A stretch of DNA of 64,000 nucleotides, taken from contig JADJVQ010000010.1 of NCBI GenBank assembly GCA_016710525.1, forward strand, positions 84,584-148,583. Reading direction: 5' to 3'. Positions 38,239-47,417 of the stretch are shown piece by piece (position 1 is the first letter of the stretch; each line of letters opens with the position of its first letter). This DNA comes from Burkholderiaceae bacterium. GTDB taxonomy: Bacteria > Pseudomonadota > Gammaproteobacteria > Burkholderiales > Burkholderiaceae_E. The notes under the pieces were generated by a model. It saw nothing but the letters and a program-made list of their open reading frames with translations. It was not told the origin of the DNA and made no database searches. The position numbers and the translations under genes were made by a program.

Positions 38239-39101
38239 GGCGCGGGCCTCGCGGGCACGGGCAGCGTGCCCATGCCAGGAACCGCGCCGGGAGGGGCAAC
38301 ACCGGAAGGAGCGACACCGGGGGCGACACCGGGTACGGCGGCGCCCGGCAGGGCCGCCGCCGGGCGGGCGCCGGACGCGCCTTCGAGCCCGCGCACCGGC
38401 AGTTCGATCTGATCGGTGATCAGCGAATGCCCTGCCTTGCCCTTTTCTTCCCAGCCCTTGCGGTAGTGCGCGCCCAGCTCGCCGCGCGCCACCTGGGCCG
38501 GCAGCACCTTGATCGCCGCCCGTTCCAGCACGCAGCTCTTTTCGCACTTGCCGCAGCCGGTGCAGTCCTGCGCATGCACCGTCGGAATCAGCATCGCGTG
38601 CCGGTCGGAGCGCGGATTGTGGCGCGTCTCGAGCGTGATCGCCTTGTCGATGACCGGGCACACGCGGTAGCAGACGTCGCAGCGCAGGCCGAGGAAGTTC
38701 AGGCAGTTCTCCTGGTCGATCAGCACCGCCACGCCCATCTTCGCGCGGCCGATATCGGTCAGCGAATGATCCAGGGCGCCGGTAGGACAAGCCTTGACGC
38801 AGGGAATGTCCTCGCACATTTCGCAGGGCAGCTGGCGCGCGACGAAATACGGCGTGCCGGTGGCCACGCCCTCGCCCAGGCGGCCCAGCCTCAAGGTGTC
38901 GTAGGGGCAGTCGCGCACGCACAGGCCGCAGCGCACGCAGGCGCCCAGGAAGTCGGGTTCGGCCAGGGCGCCCGGCGGGCGCAGGGCCTGCGCCGCGCGC
39001 GCCTGACTCTGCGTGGCCGTCAGGCCGGCGGCCAGGGCCAGCAGTCCGGCGCCGCCCGCGGCACCGGCGGCCTCGCGCAGGAATCGACGTCGATCGGTCA
39101 T
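38235..39101 (-). CDS. napG: Ferredoxin-type protein NapG
   Basis: The 288-residue protein has a twin-arginine signal (RRRFLREAAGAAGGAGLLAL) and four clusters (CVRCGLCVRDCP, CEMCEDIPCVKACP, CDVCYRVCP, CTGCGKCEKSC). It works with NapH on the periplasmic face. The last 45 residues are an Ala-Pro-Gly-Val repeat (GVAPGVAPSGVAPPGAVPG) not found in the family core. It starts 25 nt after napA. Confidence 0.95.
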   Translation of the reverse strand: MTDRRRFLREAAGAAGGAGLLALAAGLTATQSQARAAQALRPPGALAEPDFLGACVRCGLCVRDCPYDTLRLGRLGEGVATGTPYFVARQLPCEMCEDIPCVKACPTGALDHSLTDIGRAKMGVAVLIDQENCLNFLGLRCDVCYRVCPVIDKAITLETRHNPRSDRHAMLIPTVHAQDCTGCGKCEKSCVLERAAIKVLPAQVARGELGAHYRKGWEEKGKAGHSLITDQIELPVRGLEGASGARPAAALPGAAVPGVAPGVAPSGVAPPGAVPGMGTLPVPARPAP

Positions 39102-39126
39102 GGTCAAACCTGTCTTGTCGCCGCGG

Positions 39127-41703
39127 CTACACCCGCGTGACCTTGACCGCGCACTTCTTGAAATCGGTCTCCTTGGAGATCGGGCAGGTGGCATCCAGCG
39201 TGAGCTTGTTGACCAGCCGCGACTCGTCGAAGAACGGCACGAAGATCAGCCCCACCGGCGGCTTGTTGCGGCCGCGCGTTTCGACCCGTGCGGTCATCTC
39301 GCCGCGCCGGCTCGCGAGCTTGGCGACCATGCCGCGCTGCAGTCCCCGTGCCTTGGCATCGTCGGGGTGCATGAACATGACCGCTTCAGGCACCGCACGG
39401 TGCAGTTCGGGCACGCGCCGGGTCATCGTGCCGGTGTGCCAGTGCTCCAGCACGCGGCCCGTGCACAGCCACAGGTCGTAGTCCTTGTCGGGCGCTTCGG
39501 CGGCAGGCGCATAAGGCAGCGCGAAGATCACCGCCCGGCCATCCTTGTGGCCATAGAACTTCACGCCCTCGCCGGCCTTCACGTAGGGGTCGTAGCCCTC
39601 GCGGAAGCGCCACAGCGTCTCCTTGCCATCGACCACCGGCCAGCGCAGGCCGCGGGCCTTGTGATACATGTCGAAGGGCGCCAGGTCGTGGCCGTGGCCG
39701 CGGCCGAACTGCGCGTATTCCTCGAACAGGCCCTTCTGCACGTAGAACCCATAGGCCTGCGATTCATCGTTGGTGTAGGTCTTGCTGGCGTGCTCGTTGA
39801 CCTTGACCAGTTCGGCCAGCGGGAACTTGTTGGCCGTGCCATTGGCGAACAGCACGTCGAACAGCGTCTTGCCCTTGACCTCGGGCTTCTTGGCGATGAG
39901 GTCGGCAGGCCACACCTCTTCGATCTTGAAGCGCTTGGCGAATTCCATCAGCTGCCACAGGTCCGAGCGCGCCTCGCCCGGCGCCTTGACCATCTGGCGC
40001 CAGAACTGCGTGCGCCGCTCGGCATTGCCATAGGCGCCCTCCTTCTCGACCCACATCGCGGCCGGCAAAATGAGGTCGGCCGACAGCGCCGACACCGTGG
40101 GGTACGGATCGGACACCACGATGAAGGTTTCGGGGTTGCGCCAGCCGGGATAGATCTCGCCGTTGATGTTCGGCCCGGCCTGCATGTTGTTGGTGGTCAT
40201 CGTCCAATAACACTTCAGCTTGCCGTCCTTCAGCGCGCGGCTCTGGGCCACCGCGTGCAGGCCCACCTTGGCCGGGATGGTGCCTTCGGGCAGCTGCCAG
40301 ATCGCCTCCGTCGCGGCCCGGTGCGCGGGGTTGGTCACCACCATGTCGGCCGGCAGGCGGTGCGCGAACGTGCCGACCTCGCGCGCGGTGCCGCAGGCCG
40401 AGGGCTGGCCGGTCAGCGAGAACGGGCCGTTGCCCGGTTCGCTGATCTTGCCGGTCAGCAGGTGCACGTTGTAGATCATGTTGTTGACCCAGGTGCCGCG
40501 CGTGTGCTGGTTGAAGCCCATCGTCCAGTACGACACCACCTTGGTCTTGGGGTCCGCGTACAGCTCGGCCAGGGCCTTGAGCTTTTCGGGCGGCACACCG
40601 GACAGCTTGGACACCTTCTCCAGCGTGTACTCGGCGACGAATTTCTTGAACTCGTCGAAGGTGATCGGTTCGCTCTTGCCGGTGTCGCCCTTGGGCTTGC
40701 CGTCGGCTCCCGGATAACCGTTGTTGCCTTCGTTCTTTTCGAGCGCGTGGGCCGGCCGCAGGCCGTAGCCGATGTCGGTCACGCTCTTCTTGAAGTTGAC
40801 GTTCTTCTGCACGAAGGCGGTGTTGACCTTGTTCGTGCTGATGATGTGGTGGCAGATGTAGTTGAGGATCGCCAGGTCGGTCTGCGGCGTGAACACCATG
40901 CCGTTGTCGGCCAGCTCGAAGCTGCGGTGCTCGAAGGTCGACAGCACGTGCACGCGGCAGGTGGGGTGCGTCAGGCGCCGGTCGGTGATGCGCGACCACA
41001 GGATGGGGTGCATCTCGGCCATGTTCGAGCCCCACAGCACGAAGGCGTCGGCCTGCTCGATGTCGTCGTAGCAGCCCATCGGCTCGTCGATGCCGAAGGT
41101 GCGCATGAAGCCGGCCACCGCGCTGGCCATGCAGTGGCGCGCGTTCGGGTCGAGGTTGTTGGTGCGGAAGCCGGCCTTGAACAGCTTGGCCGCGGCATAG
41201 CCTTCCCAGATGGTCCACTGGCCGGAGCCGAACATGGCCACCGAATCCGGCCCGTGCTTGGCGATGGCCTCCTTCCACTTGGCGGCCATGATGTCGAAGG
41301 CCTCGTTCCACGACACCGCGACGAACTCGCCGTTCTTGTCGTACTTGCCGTCCTTCTTGCGCAGCAGCGGCTGCTTGAGCCGGTCGGCGCCGTACATGAT
41401 CTTGGACAGGAAGTAGCCCTTGATGCAGTTCAGGCCGCGGTTGACCGGCGCATCCGGGTCGCCTTGCGTGGCGACCACGCGGCCGTTCTGCACGCCCACC
41501 AGCACCGAGCAGCCGGTGCCGCAGAAGCGGCACACGCCCTTGTCCCAGGTGATGGCGTCGCCGGCCGGTTTGGCCTCGACGATCGGGATGGTCTTGGCGG
41601 CGGGCTTGATCGCCTGGGCCACGGCCGGGTGTTGCGCGGCGGCGGCGGTGACGGCCGCGGTGACCGCGTTGGCTCGAATGAAATCGCGTCGGTTCATGCT
41701 CAT
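39127..41703 (-). CDS. napA: Periplasmic nitrate reductase catalytic subunit
   Basis: This 858-residue Mo-bis-MGD enzyme reduces nitrate to nitrite in the periplasm. It has a Tat signal (MSMNRRDFIRANAVT), the [4Fe-4S] motif CRFCGTGCSVLVG and the Mo-ligand Cys in DPNARHCMASAV. The C-terminal molybdopterin-binding domain begins near DYDLWLCTGRVLEHWHTGTM. The ATG overlaps the napD stop as ATGA. Confidence 0.98.
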   Translation of the reverse strand: MSMNRRDFIRANAVTAAVTAAAAQHPAVAQAIKPAAKTIPIVEAKPAGDAITWDKGVCRFCGTGCSVLVGVQNGRVVATQGDPDAPVNRGLNCIKGYFLSKIMYGADRLKQPLLRKKDGKYDKNGEFVAVSWNEAFDIMAAKWKEAIAKHGPDSVAMFGSGQWTIWEGYAAAKLFKAGFRTNNLDPNARHCMASAVAGFMRTFGIDEPMGCYDDIEQADAFVLWGSNMAEMHPILWSRITDRRLTHPTCRVHVLSTFEHRSFELADNGMVFTPQTDLAILNYICHHIISTNKVNTAFVQKNVNFKKSVTDIGYGLRPAHALEKNEGNNGYPGADGKPKGDTGKSEPITFDEFKKFVAEYTLEKVSKLSGVPPEKLKALAELYADPKTKVVSYWTMGFNQHTRGTWVNNMIYNVHLLTGKISEPGNGPFSLTGQPSACGTAREVGTFAHRLPADMVVTNPAHRAATEAIWQLPEGTIPAKVGLHAVAQSRALKDGKLKCYWTMTTNNMQAGPNINGEIYPGWRNPETFIVVSDPYPTVSALSADLILPAAMWVEKEGAYGNAERRTQFWRQMVKAPGEARSDLWQLMEFAKRFKIEEVWPADLIAKKPEVKGKTLFDVLFANGTANKFPLAELVKVNEHASKTYTNDESQAYGFYVQKGLFEEYAQFGRGHGHDLAPFDMYHKARGLRWPVVDGKETLWRFREGYDPYVKAGEGVKFYGHKDGRAVIFALPYAPAAEAPDKDYDLWLCTGRVLEHWHTGTMTRRVPELHRAVPEAVMFMHPDDAKARGLQRGMVAKLASRRGEMTARVETRGRNKPPVGLIFVPFFDESRLVNKLTLDATCPISKETDFKKCAVKVTRV

Positions 41704-41954
41704 GTCCGTTCCTCGGCAGAGAGGGCTTCGTCGCAGTATTCGTAGGTCAGGGTCGAGCACAGCACGCCAGCGGCGGTCTGGACCGCCGACAGCGTGGGCA
41801 TCAGGTCCTGGCCCGGCACGTCTTCGATGGTCACCACCAGCTTGAAGCCGGGCAGCGTCTGGTGGACCCGGACGCCGGGCAGCACGGACAGTTCGGCCGC
41901 CAGTGGCTCGAGCCGGTTCGGCAGGACCGACAGCAGCAGGCTCAGGATCTTCAC
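41700..41954 (-). CDS. napD: NapA-specific chaperone NapD
   Basis: The 84-residue protein heads the operon and binds the NapA Tat signal to delay export until the cofactor is in place. The ferredoxin-like fold segments LPGVRVHQTLPGFKLVVTIE and the ATGA overlap with napA support the call. Neither napE nor napF is present, so the operon is napDAGHBC. Confidence 0.93.
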   Translation of the reverse strand: MKILSLLLSVLPNRLEPLAAELSVLPGVRVHQTLPGFKLVVTIEDVPGQDLMPTLSAVQTAAGVLCSTLTYEYCDEALSAEERT

Positions 41955-42030
41955 GGTGGGGGCTTTCTTGCTCGGGGCGGGATGCGGCGCATCGACCCTT
42001 GAAAGCTAAGGGTCTTGCAGCGGCGGTTCC

Positions 42031-42044
42031 TTGACCCAGATCAA
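42031..42044 (-). promoter_or_regulatory. FNR/Anr-type box upstream of napD
   Basis: On the minus strand TTGATCTGGGTCAA differs by one base from TTGAT-N4-ATCAA. If it acts as a class II site centred at -41.5, transcription would start near 41996, with a weak -10 (TAGCTT) around 42008-42003. This gives oxygen-responsive control of the nap operon. Confidence 0.65.
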
Positions 42045-42219
42045 GCGCCGGCGATCTGGGTAGCCTGCGCAACACTGCGCCCCGACGCCGCAGGCCCGTT
42101 CACCCGTCCATCCCGGCCGTCCGGCAAGCAGAGGCAATCGCGGGGGTCCGAGGGCCCTCAGAATCCGGCCATCACCCTCTCTTTTTGGTGAGCGCCAGCG
42201 CCCCCGAAGGCCGTACCGC

Positions 42220-42725
42220 ATGACCGTCGCCGAAAAATTCGGTTCTCCAGGACCCAGACGCCCCCGCCGCAGCGCGTTGGCGCGCGGCTACACGCTGCTG
42301 GAGATCCTGATGGCCATGACCATCATGGGCGTGCTGGCGACCGCGGGCTTCGCCAGCTACGAGCGGTCGCTCTACAAGGCTCGGGTCGCGCAGGCGGTGA
42401 CCGACATGCTGGACATCGCAACCCGGATCAAGGAATTCGAACTCAACAACCGCCGGCTGCCCGACAACCTCGGTGAGATCGGACGAGCCGGCAAGTTGGA
42501 CCCCTGGGGCACCCCTACGAATACTTCAATCTCGAGACCCAGAAAGGCAATGGCAAGGCGCGCAAGCGCAAGAACCTGTCGCCGCTGAACTCGGACTACG
42601 ACCTGTACAGCACCGGCCTGGACAAGAGCAGCAGCGTCTCGCTGCTGCCCAAGGACTCGCGCGACGACGTGGTCCGTGCGCTCGACGGTCGGTTCATGGG
42701 TCTGGCCTCGGACTTCGATCCTTGA
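42220..42725 (+). pseudogene. Type II secretion/type IV prepilin-like protein, frameshifted
   Basis: A 22-residue basic leader precedes the class III signal G-YTLLEILMAMTIMGVLATAG, with Glu5. The frame then reads to LDPWGTP and drifts into nonsense. Shifting by one base at about 42507 restores family sequence (PYEYFNLETQKGNG, NSDYDLYSTGLDKSSS) up to a TGA at 42723. One missing base (for example GGCAACCCC reduced to GGCACCCC) explains it. The restored protein would be about 168 residues and GspG-like. Its stop overlaps the TTG start of the GGDEF-EAL gene. No other secretion genes are nearby. Confidence 0.8.
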
Positions 42726-45700
42726 ACGCCTGGACCCGATGGCGGCTGGGCCGGCGCATCGGAACCCGGGTCGGCAAGCGGGTGCTGCTGCTGTTCGTGG
42801 CCTTCGGCCTGGCACCTGCGCTGCTCACGCTGACGCTGACCCAGGTGCGGGTGCGCCAAACCTTGCTGGAACAGCACTACTCCAGGGTCGGCGAGACGGT
42901 CGAAGCCCTGGGTCTGGCCCTGTGGGAACGCTTGCGGATGGCCGACGAGTTCGCCGCCTCGCTGGTCCAGCACACGGCCGAAGGGCAAGCGCTGGACCTG
43001 GGCAGAACCTTCGACGCCGCCGTGCTGTTGAGTGCCTCGGGCGCCCCCCGCCGGCTGGGCGCGTCCGGCGACGAACCCCTCGCGCCCGAGTTGTTGCAGG
43101 CAACGCCACCGCAAGGTCAGTCCGGTCAGATCGTCCTGGCGCCTGGCGCGCCCGGCGCCGCCCAGCGGGTTTGGCTGCTTCGTGCCCTCGCGCCGCGCTC
43201 GGCTGGAGCGGACACACCGTCGAACTGGGTGGCCCTGCGGATCAACCCCGAATTTTTGTGGATCGGCATCGACCAGATCCCGCCGTCGAATGGCCTGTGC
43301 GTGTTCGACGCGGACAATCGGCCGCTTCACTGCACCGAGGCTCTGCCGGCGGACGCGCAGCGCGCACTGGCCCGTCAGCGGCTCGAGGGCATGGCCGGGC
43401 GGGTGCTGTGGGATACCAGAGGCGCTGGCGAAGGTCAGGCCATCGACGAGGGCGATGCGCACAGCCAGGTCAGCGTCTTCCGGGAAATTTTCCTGAAGGG
43501 CCGTTTTAAGACAGGCAGCTGGAACGTGGTCCTGACCCAGCCGGCGCAGCTGGCCCTGAGCGCCGAACGCAAGTTGCGCCAGGTCATCTGGCCGGCCGCC
43601 TTCGTGGCCCTGATCGGCGCCCTGCTGCTGGCGATCGGCCAGGTTCGCCGCACGCTGGTGCCCTTGCAGGCGCTGACCGGCGCCACTCAGCGCCTGGCGG
43701 CGCGCGACTTTTCGAGCCGCGTGACGGTGAGTGCCGACAACGAATTCGCGGTGCTGGGCGAGGCATTCAACGACATGGCTGACGGCCTGTCGCGCCAGTT
43801 CGCCACGCTCGAGGCCCTGGCCGCGATCGACCGGGTGATCCTGGAAGGCCAGTCGCTTCGCACGGTCGGGGAGGTGGCCCTGGACCTGATGGCACGCCGC
43901 CTGAGCACTCCCGTGTTCGGGCTGGCGCTCGATGACGGCGCCAGCACCGGCTGGTGTGTGCGCATGCCGGCATCCGTCTGGCAGCGCCTGCCCGAGGATG
44001 TCCGCGGCTCCGGCTCGCCCGGCGCCCGCGGCGATCTCATCGAATGGCCGATCGGTCCACCCTCGCAGGCGCTGCTCGACGCATTGTGCGCCGACCCTCA
44101 ACTGCGATCCCGGGACAGCATCGAGGCGCCGGCACCACGGCTGGACAGTCTGGCCGAACACCTGCCCGCGCTGCACCTGCAGGGCATCGTGGCGGATGGC
44201 CGCACCGTGGGCACCATGATCGTCGGCTGGCCCGAACCGCTTGCGCCCTCGACCGACGAGCGTGAACTGATGTCGGCGCTCGCCGCCCGGATTGCGGTCG
44301 CGGTGGCCGCTTCGGCGCGCCAGCGCCTGCTTCACCAGCGGGCACACTTCGATTCGCTCACCGGCCTGCCCAATCGTCCGTACTTCCTGGAACAGCTCGA
44401 TCAGCATCTGGCCCGGGCCGAAGCGGCACACGGGCAGGTGGCGGTGATGTTCGTCGACCTGGACGGGTTTTCACAGATCAACGACAGCCTGGGCCATGAG
44501 GCGGGCGACCGGCTGCTCGGGCAGGTGGGCGAACGGCTGGCCGGTTCGGTCGGTCAGCGCGGACTGATCGCGCGCCTGGGCGGCGACGAGTTCGCGCTGG
44601 CGATGTCCGACCTGGGCGATGAAGACCTGGCCCGCCAGGAGGCCCAGTCCCTGATCGCCGGGCTCTCGCGTCCCTTCGTCCTGGATGGTGGCCCGCAGTT
44701 CATCAACGCCAGCGTCGGAATCGCGCGTTTTCCGCTGGACGGCCATGATGCCGATACCCTGCTGCGCCACGCCGACATGGCGATGTATCGGGCCAAGGCG
44801 CTGGGCAGGGGGTCGATTGCGCACTTCGAAGCCCGCATGCACGACGAGGTGCTGCTGCGAACCCGCCTGGAAGCCGAACTGCGCACCGCCCTGCTCGATG
44901 ATCAGTTCGTGCTGCACTACGAGCCGCTGGTGGTCCCGGCCACCGGCGAAACCATCGGCGCCGAAGTCCTGATCCGCTGGCGCCATCCCGAGCGCGGCAT
45001 GATCTCACCGGCCCAGTTCATCCCGGTCGCTGAGGACACCGGCCTGATCGTGCCCATCGGCAGCTGGGTGCTGCGTCAGGCGTGCGCGCAGTTCGTCCGC
45101 TGGCGGCGCGAGGGCCTGCCACTGTCCGTGGTGAGCGTGAACGTCTCGGTACGGCAATTCCAGCGGCCCGATTTCGTCGATGAGGTGCGCGAGGTGCTCG
45201 AGACCACCGGCATGCCGACGCACGGGCTCAAGCTCGAACTCACCGAGAGCATGCTGATGGGCGACGCCGCCACTGTCGAGAAGGCCCTGGACGACCTGGC
45301 CGCGATGGGCGTGAGCCTGGCGCTTGACGACTTCGGCACCGGCTATTCGTCGCTCACCTACCTGAAGCGCCTGCCGGTGGACACGATCAAGCTCGACCGC
45401 AGCTTCGTGCGCGATCTGCTCGAGAACGGCGATGCGCGTGAACTGGCGCGCTCGGCCATCGAAATGCTCCATGCCCTGCGCAAGATCGTGGTCGCCGAAG
45501 GCGTCGAACTGCCGGGCCAGCGGGCGCTGCTGACTCGCTGGGGCTGCGACCTGCTGCAGGGGTGGCTGTTCACGCGCTCGCTGGCGGCCGATGATTTCCG
45601 GGCCTTCGTGCAGCGTCCGCCACTGCCCTTGGTTGGACCCGACGAAGGCTCAGTCGCCCTCGCCCGCCAGGCCCAGTCGCTCGAGCAGGCCCTGGAACTG

Positions 45701-45823
45701 CTCGGTGCCCGAAAACCGGATGACCAGCTGGCCCTGACCGCGAGCACCGAGCTGGATCCGGACATCGGCCGCGAGCGTGTCGGCGAGCCGCTCCTGCAGC
45801 CGCTGGACGTCGCGATCCGCTGA
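42722..45823 (+). CDS. Membrane GGDEF-EAL protein (c-di-GMP turnover)
   Basis: The roughly 1033-residue protein has a helix at about 20-40, a 240-residue periplasmic sensor, a second helix near 290, a HAMP segment and a GAF-like region. A GGDEF domain follows (RLGGDEFALAM near 617) and then an EAL domain (GAEVLIRW near 745, LELTESMLM, DDFGTGYSSL, VVAEGVE). Both catalytic signatures are intact; the EAL triplet reads EVL but keeps the Glu. No RxxD inhibitory site is seen. It could make, degrade or switch c-di-GMP. TTG is the start, coupled to the prepilin stop. The last 58 codons run antisense through the 3' end of parB, a probable read-through tail. Confidence 0.93.
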   Translation: MNAWTRWRLGRRIGTRVGKRVLLLFVAFGLAPALLTLTLTQVRVRQTLLEQHYSRVGETVEALGLALWERLRMADEFAASLVQHTAEGQALDLGRTFDAAVLLSASGAPRRLGASGDEPLAPELLQATPPQGQSGQIVLAPGAPGAAQRVWLLRALAPRSAGADTPSNWVALRINPEFLWIGIDQIPPSNGLCVFDADNRPLHCTEALPADAQRALARQRLEGMAGRVLWDTRGAGEGQAIDEGDAHSQVSVFREIFLKGRFKTGSWNVVLTQPAQLALSAERKLRQVIWPAAFVALIGALLLAIGQVRRTLVPLQALTGATQRLAARDFSSRVTVSADNEFAVLGEAFNDMADGLSRQFATLEALAAIDRVILEGQSLRTVGEVALDLMARRLSTPVFGLALDDGASTGWCVRMPASVWQRLPEDVRGSGSPGARGDLIEWPIGPPSQALLDALCADPQLRSRDSIEAPAPRLDSLAEHLPALHLQGIVADGRTVGTMIVGWPEPLAPSTDERELMSALAARIAVAVAASARQRLLHQRAHFDSLTGLPNRPYFLEQLDQHLARAEAAHGQVAVMFVDLDGFSQINDSLGHEAGDRLLGQVGERLAGSVGQRGLIARLGGDEFALAMSDLGDEDLARQEAQSLIAGLSRPFVLDGGPQFINASVGIARFPLDGHDADTLLRHADMAMYRAKALGRGSIAHFEARMHDEVLLRTRLEAELRTALLDDQFVLHYEPLVVPATGETIGAEVLIRWRHPERGMISPAQFIPVAEDTGLIVPIGSWVLRQACAQFVRWRREGLPLSVVSVNVSVRQFQRPDFVDEVREVLETTGMPTHGLKLELTESMLMGDAATVEKALDDLAAMGVSLALDDFGTGYSSLTYLKRLPVDTIKLDRSFVRDLLENGDARELARSAIEMLHALRKIVVAEGVELPGQRALLTRWGCDLLQGWLFTRSLAADDFRAFVQRPPLPLVGPDEGSVALARQAQSLEQALELLGARKPDDQLALTASTELDPDIGRERVGEPLLQPLDVAIR

Positions 45824-46576
45824 CCGCCCTTTGGCCGGCCGGGGTACCGCCGAGTTGTCCTGCGCCTGCTGGTGGCGCAGCACGAGCTTTTCGGTTTCGC
45901 GCACGGACAGGCGCTTTTCCACCACTTCGTGGGCCAGCATCACCTGGGCGGCGCGGTCGACGGCGAGCAGCGCGCGCGCGTGCCCCATGTCGAGGTCGCC
46001 GGCCAGCAGCAGGGTCTGGACCTGATCGGCCAGGTTCAGCAGGCGCAGCAGGTTCGAGGTGGCGCTGCGCGAGCGGCCGATGGCCTCGGCCGCCTGCTCG
46101 TGCGAAAAATTGAATTCGTCGATCAGGCGCTTGATCGCCTGCGCTTCTTCGAGCGGATTGAGGTCTTCGCGCTGGATGTTCTCGATCAGCGCCATCGCCA
46201 GCGCCTGCTCGTCGGGAACATCGCGCACCAGCACCGGCACCTCGGTCAGGCCAGCCAGCTGGGCCGCGCGGAAACGCCGTTCGCCGGCGATGATTTCGTA
46301 GCGCTCGCCGGCCAGCGGCCGGACCAGGATGGGCTGCATCACGCCGTGCAGGTGGATCGAGGCGGCAAGCTCCTGGAGCGCGGTCTCGTCCATGCGGGTA
46401 CGCGGCTGGTAGCGGCCGGCCTGCAGCCGGGCGACCGGCAGCACCGACAGCGGGGCTTCGCTGCCGGCGGGCGCCGGCTCGGGGCGGTCGGCGCCGAGCA
46501 GCGCATCGAGGCCGCGGCCCAGGCCCTTCAGGGGTTTCATGGCAGGAAGCTTCTTCTTGGGAGGCAGGTCAGGCAT
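45650..46576 (-). CDS. parB: Chromosome-partitioning protein ParB
   Basis: ParB is the CTP-dependent clamp that spreads from parS sites. The 308-residue product has GLGRGLDALLG at the N-terminus, the CTP-binding motif GERRFRAAQLAGL, the ENIQREDLNPLEEA region, a helix-turn-helix (SHEQAAEAIGRSRSATSNLLRL) and the C-terminal dimer domain. The ATG used overlaps the parA stop by 8 bp; the ATG at 46540 (MKPLKGLGRG) is an alternative. I found no parS palindrome in the window. Confidence 0.96.
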   Translation of the reverse strand: MPDLPPKKKLPAMKPLKGLGRGLDALLGADRPEPAPAGSEAPLSVLPVARLQAGRYQPRTRMDETALQELAASIHLHGVMQPILVRPLAGERYEIIAGERRFRAAQLAGLTEVPVLVRDVPDEQALAMALIENIQREDLNPLEEAQAIKRLIDEFNFSHEQAAEAIGRSRSATSNLLRLLNLADQVQTLLLAGDLDMGHARALLAVDRAAQVMLAHEVVEKRLSVRETEKLVLRHQQAQDNSAVPRPAKGRSADRDVQRLQERLADTLAADVRIQLGARGQGQLVIRFSGTEQFQGLLERLGLAGEGD

Positions 46577-47348
46577 CGGGCAGGCTCCGGATGCGTTCGA
46601 GCAGTTCGCGCGCGAACTCGACATAGGCACGCGCGCCCTTGGACTGGGCATCGAACACCACACCAGGCACGCCATAGCTGGGTGCCTCGGCCAGGCGCAC
46701 GTTGCGCGGGATCACGGTCTGGAAGACCTTGTCGCCAAAATGCTGGGTGAGCTGATCGGAGACCTGCTGGGACAGCGTCATGCGCGGATCGAACATCACC
46801 CGCAGCAGACCGATGACCTTCAAACGGGTGTTGAAGTTGGCATGCACCTTCTTGATGGTGTTGACCAGGTCCGACAGGCCCTCGAGGGCGTAGTACTCGC
46901 ACTGCATCGGGATGATCACGCCGTGCGCGGCGCAAAAGCCGTTCAGCGTCAGCATCGACAGCGACGGCGGACAATCGATCAGGACCACGTCGTATTGCGG
47001 TTCGACCTGCGCCAGCGCTTCGCGCAGCCGGGTTTCGCGTTCTTCGAAGTCGACCAGCTCGACCTCGGCGCCAGCCAGATCGCGGTTGGCCGGCAGGACC
47101 GTGAAGCCGCCCTGCGGGCTGCGCAGTGCGGCCTCTTCGATGTCGCACAGTCCGATCAGCACATGGTAGACCGAGCGCACGAGGGCCCGCTTGTCGATGC
47201 CGCAGCCCATGGTGGCATTGCCCTGGGGATCGAGATCGACCAGCAGCACCCGCTGGCCCAGGCTGGCGAGCGCGGCGGCGAGATTCACGGTGGTGGTGGT
47301 CTTGCCCACCCCACCCTTCTGATTGGCGACTACGAAGATCCGTGCCAT
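46569..47348 (-). CDS. parA: Chromosome-partitioning ATPase ParA
   Basis: The 259-residue ATPase has the deviant Walker motif NQKGGVGKTTTTVNLA at the N-terminus, DLDPQGNATMG and VLIDCPPSL. It binds nucleoid DNA when ATP-loaded and is reset by ParB. MARIFVVANQKGG is the family start. Confidence 0.97.
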   Translation of the reverse strand: MARIFVVANQKGGVGKTTTTVNLAAALASLGQRVLLVDLDPQGNATMGCGIDKRALVRSVYHVLIGLCDIEEAALRSPQGGFTVLPANRDLAGAEVELVDFEERETRLREALAQVEPQYDVVLIDCPPSLSMLTLNGFCAAHGVIIPMQCEYYALEGLSDLVNTIKKVHANFNTRLKVIGLLRVMFDPRMTLSQQVSDQLTQHFGDKVFQTVIPRNVRLAEAPSYGVPGVVFDAQSKGARAYVEFARELLERIRSLPDA

Positions 47349-47417
47349 GGGCACCTTAAAGGTCGGCGGCGAACCACACGAAAGCGCCGCCTGGCATGAC
47401 ACCGGGCAGTGCGGGTT

